Of a DNA stretch of 64,000 nucleotides, positions 30,001 to 39,800 are shown piece by piece. The notes beneath the pieces are model-generated. The model had not been told where the DNA came from. It saw nothing but the letters and a program-made list of their open reading frames with translations, and searched no databases. The translations under genes and the position numbers were made by a program. This DNA comes from Maea johnstoni (Eukaryota > Annelida > Polychaeta > Spionida > Magelonidae). Location: the NCBI GenBank assembly GCA_963942565.1, contig OZ012691.1, positions 8,299,334-8,363,333 on the forward strand, read 5' to 3'. Numbering within the stretch: the first letter of the stretch is position 1; each line of letters opens with the position of its first letter.

Positions 30001-33000
30001 ATGTATATCGATAATAATTACCAAAATCAACACATTATTTAAACATATCTTGTTTTTTGTTCTTGTTTCCATAATTCCTTACAGTACAGCATGCTTGAAA
30101 TTGACATATCAAGAAATTTGTCATCGAATCAATTTGGGTGTCCTCAGGAGGGATTTTAAAGGGTTTGGGTGTCCAAATGACACCCAGACGCCCTGCTGGC
30201 TAAATCAATTTGGGTATCCTGAGGGGTAATTTTTGAGGGTTTGGGTGTCCAAATGACACCCAGATACCCTGCTGGCTAAATCAATTTGGGTGTCCTGAGG
30301 GGTGATTTGTGAGAATTGGGTGTCCAAATGATATCCAGACTCCCTGCTGCCTAGGACTATACCCGGGGAAGTTCTATTTCAGGGGGTGGACCTACCTTGC
30401 ACACTCTCCTTGTATTTTTTGTGGATGATCCAAGACCAGTCTCTCAACCAGTACAGAAACATTCTCTAATGCTAAAAAAAAAGAATTCTGGCTTAAACAT
30501 AGGAACACAACAAAGTCTTGGGAAAAGTCGCACTGTCAATCTTACACATTCTCATTACCTGAAAAAAAAACAGCCACATTTTCTAAAGCTGAAAAATAGA
30601 AATTTATCTAGAACTTCCGAGAACATAAGGGGTGTCAAGTTTCAAGGTAAAGTATAAGGCGAAACTTAAAATATGAACATATTTAGAGTGAAGGGGAAGT
30701 CTTAACTTTCAAATGACATGTCTCTTAGCTAATTAATTATAGGTTTAAATTCACTAATGCAGAAAAATATTGGAACTTTTAAGCTAATATAAATCAAATT
30801 GGCTTCTTCAGTGAAGGGTATTTGTGCTACTTTTAATTAGCGCATCACTTATCACAGCAGGTCAGAGATACAAAGCAGGATATTTAAATGAAGCATGATA
30901 TTTTGGCGCTATCATGGGGAGCACGGATTGGCCACAGAAATAGCGAAAATTAAATTCCTGTAAAAGATACCAGCTATACAGTATATATTTACCTTCTGTG
31001 GATGCTCCAGTTAGGAACTTGTTGTTAACGAACAGCTTCTTCTTGCAATCCAGGATCACAGTCCAGAATGGCTCCAGCTTGGCTTCTGAAAGAGGATTGG
31101 ACACAAAAGCTTAATATCAAATGAACATATCTCAATAGTCTCTCCTGTTGATTTGCTTGAGAAAAACGATGGATTACTGGTGGCTTATTTGGCTGAATAC
31201 CAAAGAGATGAAAATGCATTCCAGCAGCAGGTCTCAACGCTCGCTTATAATCTGTCTGAATAAAGTTGTTTATTTTTGGTGTTATTACAGTTGTATGAAT
31301 AGCACAATGAAAACATTCTCTTTTTTAAAAACACAGTGGATATTCAAATTGCCATGTCACAAGGGGTATCTAAGTATACCACTCCTGGCTTAATACCAAA
31401 TTGAAGAATTGTCGTGGATAGTTTAGCTATAAAGGACAAAGTTTGAATTTCTTATAGCGAATACAAAACTAACATACCAACTTGAACATCTGCCATAAAT
31501 AGTCAAGCTATGATGCTTTAAATTCTTAGAGCATAAATACAAAACTACCTTACTGATTTGAATATCCGCCATAGATAGTTAAGTATGAAGCTGGAAGTTG
31601 TCATAGCAGGTGGAAAACTAACTTACCGACTTGAATATCTGCCATGGATAGTTTAGCTATGAAGCAGGCAACCAAGCAGGCCTCTGTGACAGGCAGAGAA
31701 CTAACTTGTTCCCGACTTGTATATCTGCCATGGAGAGTTTTGCTATGAAGCATGAAGTTCTTAAAGCAGGTAGAAAACTAACTTACCGACTTGGATATCT
31801 GCCATGGAGAGTTTAGCTATGAAGCAGGCGGCAGAGAGGGCCTCTGTGACAGGTGGCTGCTGGGAGCTCTGGGAGCTGCCTTTCTCCAGGGACTGCAGGG
31901 CTTGAGGTAAGAGATCCAGACCCTGCAGGAGGGTGTCACCTGAAATAAAAACATTCACAATGATATTCAAATCTGGAAATTTGTTTAAATTCTGATATTG
32001 TTGGCTTTAATTTTGCAACAATAACAGCTATTGTGAACAGTCTCCCTAACCCGTTTGTTCCTAATGTTGTCAAATATTTCACTAGGGCTGCATACCGCTA
32101 AGGGTGAAGCGGTACGGTACCATAACCGGTACCGTCGAAACGATACGGTATTTTATCGGTACTGCTATCGGTATCTTGAAGTTGAACTACGCTAAGTACA
32201 CACTTAGCATAGTTCCTGATATAAATCTAAAATTAATTGATTGTCTGTCAGGTATTTTAATTACATCATGTGTAAACTGAAAAGTAGTACTTACAAGCTT
32301 GTTGACTTGAGTAGATCCACATATTATTGCTTGAAGATACCTTATAGCGGCAAAGCTAGTACTATCGCCGCTGCCATTAGTGTTGTGAACTTGTGATTCT
32401 TATCGCTACCGCGTAGTGGCGCTGTATATCGCTACAGCAGCGGCACTATGCAGTAACAAAAAGAATCACAACACTAATGGCTTCGGCGAGAGCGGAGATG
32501 GTACTAACTTCACCGCTATATCGTACCCTCCAAGTTGACAAGTTCGGAAGGTGTAAGTACAACTTCTTACTGAATTATTTTGTTGTATTGGAGGTTTGAC
32601 AGTTGTTTGAGTTTTGCAAAATACCGATAAGCATACCGTTAAAAATCGAAACGAGTATGCACCGGTATTTTGCGAGACGGTATTCTTAACGGTGCTGGTA
32701 CCGGGTACCGTTGAACAGCCCTATATTTCACAGATATCAACACCTATTTTGTATATGGCGTCCCAGTGCCATGTGTGCCTAATATGTTGCCAAATAATGG
32801 TCAGATATGAAACCCTATCAGGCACACAATTTCCCTTTTTTTATTTCTTCCTAGTACATAGTAGAAAACCAGGGTAATTCCTAAACTTCTGATTCCAAAC
32901 AGCTCCCTCAACCCATTTGCTGCTACTACAATCAAGACAAACCATCCAAAAATCATAAAAGATTGATTTGAATTTTAAAATTACCTCCAACAAATTGACC

Positions 33001-36000
33001 TCATCACTCACTGGAGTAACTTATGCTTTTTGAATAGATTTTTAGGAAATATTTAGACACTATAACCTAGAGCTGCACTCACAGAGGGAGATTAACTCAT
33101 GAGCTCACCAGCCGTTTGACTCATGAGCTCATGAGCTCACGGACGTTACAATTTTCCCCCAAAATACTTATTTTCCAGCCCAGCTATTAAGAAATAAATA
33201 TTTATTGGCAGAGATTTATTAACATTGTCATATTTATGTAATTTTAAAACGTTCTGATGAGGTACAACGTTCAGTATAACACCTTATCTTGATAATTAAC
33301 CAAGAAATTGACTTACCATGAAATGCAGCACTCACACACTTGAAGTAGGCATTTCTGACAGCTGATGTTGAACTCTTCAGACCAATGCCTTTCTGCAAAC
33401 AAAAGATACCAAATTTGAAGAATATCAAATGGTTCAAGAGAATCTGACTCCGAGTTTATCAGCCCTGAAGGACATAATCACTCAAACTCAAATCAGCACT
33501 CAAACTATACATTTATTACTATATGGATATTTTATTGAAGAATGTTATTATGGCTCCATCCTGGGGAGCGTGAATATAGCAAAAATTAAATGCCTGTAAA
33601 AATACCAGCTATACAGTACTCATAAGAGCTCCTGACCTACCTGGAACCACTGTGTGACCTTGATGGGGACCTCTGCTGGGAACTTGTGACACCAGAGCGT
33701 GAGCTGCGCGAGGCAGTGAACGAGCGTGGCCTCATGGGCCTCCTGCGTGAGCACGGGGATGAAGAGCTCGACCACGTTACCGCTCAGATTCTGAACGGCC
33801 GCCGAGCCACTCACGCCGTTATAGCTCAGGTTGCCGATACCTGTCAGGAGGCCCATGCGCTCGCCCGTTCCAGTAACCTTGCCCTCCGAACCTGGAAACG
33901 AATGATTGAATGAATGAATGAATGATTGCTTTAAGGCACATCGGCACACAAAGGCCATTTAGTGCCATAAAATCTGTGTAAAACAATGATCCTTTGTTAT
34001 TGTATAAAACAATAACAAAGCAATAAATAAATAAAAATGCTCACATAACAATGAAGGAAGAGAAAGAGAAATCATGCAATAATAATGTACACAATTACTG
34101 TATACTGCTTTAGTTTGGAGTGCTAAATTTTTTGCTTAAAAGCCCTGTTGGAGGGTATTTGTGCTACTTTAAATTTGTGCATTCAAGCAGAGACAAAGGA
34201 GATACAAAGCAGGATATTTATTTGAAGGATGTTATTTGAAGTTTAAAAGGTCCAAATGACACTGGTCAGGTAGATCCCCAGGCATGAATGGGTTGACCTA
34301 CAACAATCTTCTCCAGTCGTATGAAAAAGTAAAATAAGTGGAAGGCACCAAGCAAATCTTTTATGATAATCATGTTACATATACATTCTACTACTGAAAT
34401 TGCCCATTCAGTCCAGAACACAACCCGCATGTTAGATGAATTGTATCATGGTTACATTGTTATGGACTTCCTTTGAACATGGTTCAAAACTAATAGCAAA
34501 AGGTATTTAATTATGGAACAGATTTCATAAGTTACCTTGGTATCTTACTTTAAAAGCTTTGGAAGAGAAGTGATTTTTTTTAACAATTTCCTTAATATCT
34601 AGATATGTAAATTAATGCAACCTACCACCCAGAACATCAAAGAAACACTTGACAAGCTTTTTGACAGCTTCTTGGTCGCTGCATTGTTTAGCCAAACATT
34701 TGCACCCAAACGCTGCCTCTTCACGGAAAGATTCCTCTTTGTTACGCAATTGAGCTGAAAAAAGAACGAGATAAAAATTAGGCCATCATACATACTAACT
34801 GAGGTCTAAACAATGTGGATCATACAGTATTCTAAAAGGTATGTGGATAATTTGAGGTAGAAGGTAGAACCTTGACTAAATTTGGATTTTTTGGTCTGAA
34901 AGCATCTTTAGTTTCATTGCTCTAATTTTTTCATTAATAACTGTGCAATATACATCAATTCTACTTTTCTTGTCCTCTGTGTATTTATTGATATAAAAGA
35001 TATACAAAGTCAAATATAGTCAATTTCTCCAGAGGGAAACTTCTCAAATGAAGTTTTTAATACAGAGCATAATTCAGTAACATATCTGCAGGACAACCGG
35101 AGGTTAAATTCCCTAGTTGAAATATTTTACAATAATTGCTTTTGCTCAAAACATGTCTCTAAAAACCTCAGGCCCTTTTTTCAGGTACAACAGGCATGAC
35201 TGAAAAAAATCACATTTCCCAAAAGTGAAACTGTGTGTTGACCTACTTGCAAGAATCTTTCCAAGGTCAAGGACATACTGGCTGAGGTCAAGGGTCACGC
35301 CGTGGATGAGATTAGTGAAAGCTTGCAGGATGATCTCTGGATTACGTAGCATGGACTTCTGTACGGCAGGCACCATCTGCTGCTTGAACTCTTCGTGGGT
35401 GGCGTGCTTCAGGAGCAGCTTGCAGCTTTCCTGAAAAGAAATGGTACAACGAAGATGACGCTCAGTTTAGAGGTGAAAATATTCAAACAAATTGCTTGAA
35501 TTTGACATTTTTAAAAATTCCTCACAAAAACTTTGTGTCCTTAAGTGTTATTTTTGAGTGTACAAATGATGCCCAAACATCATGCTAGTTACAACCCTGC
35601 TCTCGTGGCACCCGTACCTCAATCTCATATAAAGCACTTAAGCCTAGCCAACAGCCCAATCAGCCTGTAGTTCACTGCTATTCCTGATTGCTGACGTCTT
35701 GCTTTTCTTGAAATGTCACAAAGCTAAGCTAAGTTACATGCTAAGTTGACTATTTAATTTAAAGGCTGTCTTGGGCTCCTCAAATACCCTAGATGTTGAA
35801 TTTTCATCATTTGATTGATTTCTCTGAGTATACCACTTTTCTCCACTATTTCCAACTGCCTGGACATGACTTAAAGCATATAATTGGGAAAAAAATGATG
35901 AAAAAAAATTCTCCGGATGAATACATTATCTAATGAAGTGCTTACCAGTGCATGTATATCTGGCTTTGTGCGGCTTGAAAGAACCACCTTCACATACTGA

Positions 36001-36855
36001 TCTAGAAAGCCAGGCTGAAAGAGAACAAACAAGACTCATGATAAGTCAGAAAACAGTTGTGTAACTGCAAACAAAGATAACAGAGTGGTCTCACTATTTA
36101 TTATTCATCTACTTGGAGCAGGTGGGCAAGCTTTGGAGTCAAGTCAAAAGCCACTCATTTTATTTTACAGTTTTTCAATTGAAAGGTGTTGTCTGGAAGC
36201 ATGATAATATCATATTTCAAAAGCAACTTGGGAATTAAGCAAGAATTCACTATAAGGAAAGTTGTATGCCCTGTGATTATCATTTCTCCTTCAAATAGTT
36301 CCTATTAATTGCTTTTGGCATAATCACATAAATATACCATCAAAATAGTTAGATGAGTTTGACTTGCTGCATGCATTAATGGGAAAAGTACTGATGGTTA
36401 TTAACTGGACCATATTCTATCACAGTTGCACTACACTTACATAGAGAGTTCAACGGGGTTCAACTCTCATGTACAAATCAAAATGTTGATTTCCATGCTA
36501 GGAGTTGTCAACTTTCTTTAGTTTGCCTTAGATCTACCTCTCTGTTAAAAATGAATCCACCTCAACAAAAACAAAACCCCTACCCAGAAATTTTGGATCT
36601 GCTCCTGTTTTACATACCTTAATGGTCTCGAGGACCTCCTTATTTTTGGTTGAGGATAAAAACTTGATGATACATCCGATCATGCAGAAGTCATAGATGG
36701 TCTTTTCCCCTTGCTGCAGGGAGGCAGCATACTTATCCACTGATCCAGGCACCTGAAATTATGTCAAACAATTGATTGATTAACCCTTTCTTTATTTTCA
36801 TTATCATATTCATCATGATCATATTCATTATCAGCATCATCTTCATCATAAATAC

Positions 36856-36897
<42 letters not shown>

Positions 36898-39800
36898 CAT
36901 TAGTAGTAGTAGTAGTATCATTATCATTATTATCATTATTATTATAATTTTTGTCATCATCATCATAATCATTAGTATCATTATCATAATCTATTTATCA
37001 TTATTATTATCATTATTATTATTATTATTATTAATATTATCAATATTATAATTATAATTATTATTAAATCATTATGATTATCAAATCATTATTGATATTA
37101 CCCATGCGCCAAGGTTTGAGCCATTTTTTTAGCTTTTTTCGCATCATTTTCTATTGACAAAATTAGCCACCAGCAGCACAAGGGTAATATACTGAGATCT
37201 GAAGACTTACCTCTATCCAGACTCTCTTCATGCGTTTATAGGCTGCATTTGTTATGACCTTTTTCTCAGTTCCTAAAGCACCATAGAGCAGCAGACTCTG
37301 CACAGACACCTGACACAAAAGGTAACCATTTGTTAGGACCTCAAATTACAGATGAATTCAATATAGCTATTTTGGAAGAGGTATAACATACATACGTAAC
37401 CATAGTGCAGAACTTGCAGTATTCACAATATACTTCTTTGTGCAGTATCACAAGGATTGATATTTAGGGTCGAATCAATTATTACCTCTATACAATGAGC
37501 AACTGCATACATAGAACACTACCTAACAGAAATATTCAGAATAATTACTGTATCTCAAGCATACTCTTGACAATGCGCTCAATATTTAGTCCTATGGGTA
37601 TATTTCGACCTGCCTAAACTGAGCACTGACTTGTGAAATCGATGCTGATTTAAATGAAATATGTTATTCGTGTTCCAACAAAAAAGCTCTTCTTTTAATA
37701 GTTTGTCAACACATGCTAAATATTACATTCCTAAGCCATTCTAATTTTCACATGACTAGAATAAAAGAGAGTTCCAGGCAAGAATGGATTTATTTATTTA
37801 TGGAAATAAGTTTCTAACTTTTAGTGTATATATCCTGTGTTTGGTTAGAATTCTATTGCATAGCAGTTAATGACTCTCCATCTAGTCACCGTTATATATA
37901 ATTTTTTGTGTGACAAATGCTATGTAATACACATCTTACTAGACCGAATAAAATCAAATCAAAATCAAATCATATGCATAGAAATAAGCACATGTTCACT
38001 TTTACATGGTACTTACCAATTTGTTGAAGACATCCCCGCTGCAAGCATCTTTTCCTTTGAGTCCCAGTCGCACCACGAGACATGACCAGGAGAGCGCATT
38101 CAACGCTTCTGCTGATGACCCATCACTGAAAGCAATACACAGAGGATAACTTGGCTGTGCCACCTTAACAAACAGGCTACAATCAAGGCCTCAGACTGCA
38201 GGGGGTCCAAGCTTCAATTGGACAACCGATCCCTTGAAAAACACACATTAGGAGTAGTGCTGGGAATGATTAATTGATATAATCGAAATAAAATTTCCTA
38301 AAATGGCAGTTTCAGTTTCAGTTTGAAAAGTAGGATAGTACTCGTCCATTTTTTATTGGACATATGGTTTCCTAATCTTGGCAAAAGGGGTTGCTACCAT
38401 AGAAGGCTCTCAAGCAGTTTTTGATATTAAGAGTGATATGGGTTGTTCAGATGATGAAAAGACTGCCAGGTATCTTTGAAGGAAGAAAAACATGTTACAA
38501 AACATATTCCATACTTGGAATAAAGGTGGAAAAAATATTTTTGATCATTGTTTTTGTTCAAAAAAATTGTTTTCGTTTCATGCATGTTTTATGTTGATTG
38601 GGAGTTGGAAGGGTGTCAAAAACTTTTAATTAAATACAGAAGTGAAAAGATAGCTTGAGTTGTATAATGTAAGATAAATCAATCAAACTTGCTATAATAG
38701 CCATTATAGCACATAGCTATGAAAATACCTGGGCATGGAAAACACACTATGTTCAGTGAGAAGCTGTTTCTGTGGCTTCAAAGTGGTCCCGGTTCACAGC
38801 AGTGAGCCGGGACCAAATCCAGACTGAGGCTCCTGAGCCGGAACCAAATTCAGACTGAGGCTCCTGAGCCGGGACCAAATTCAGGCTCAGCAACCATTAA
38901 AAACATGATTTTTGTGTCATTTTTGTAGGACAAATTTTTATCACTCAAATGCGCTATAACAGCCATTAAGACCCGCCACTGAGCATTGGTGCAGATTTAT
39001 AGCCTCACCGAGGGTGTTTGTTGCAAAGCTTCGGCCTTGGCACCTCAGCTTTGGCAACAAACACCTACGTCTCGGCTTTAAATCTGAACCAATGCTCAGC
39101 GGCAGATCTTAATCCCTATATTAAGATCCACCACTGAGTATTGGTGCATATAATTTATAGCCTCTCCAAAAGTGTTTGATGCAAAGCCTAGGCCTTGGCG
39201 ACCACAGCTTTGGCAACAAACACCTACGTCTAAGCTTTAAATCTGCACCAATGCTCAGCAGCGGATATCTTAATCCCTATAATCATCCCCATATGTTACT
39301 CATTGAAAGCACACATAAATAAGAAAAGCAAATACCATAATCTTGGTGTGATCTTCTTCTGCCGTTCAGCTATATCCACTAAACAGGAGGTGCAGAACTT
39401 GATTGTTGCCTCGCTGTGGCTAGTGGCCAAAGTCTTGACCACCTCCTCCACAGCATGGCGTGATTTAGCATCATGGTAGCGTCCTAGTGTGAACAGCAAG
39501 TGCTTGAAAACTCCTTTAATGCCATTCTCTGGAAAGTCTGCAATAAAGTGCACAGGTTGGCTTACTATGAATATTTATGACTGTTTTATACAAAAATCAG
39601 GGTTGACATGTACAGAAAATAAATATTCTAATTTTGTTTTTAAGAAAGTTGAATAATGGATTGCAAGTTCAGATAGTTTTATCTTTAGTATCATTGCTTT
39701 GGGGCAGTAAACATGTATTTGTCAGGGATCTTGACGAGTGCTAGACCAACAAAATTGCCATGATTCCTAGCACTATAACCATACTGGCAAAATAACAAAT

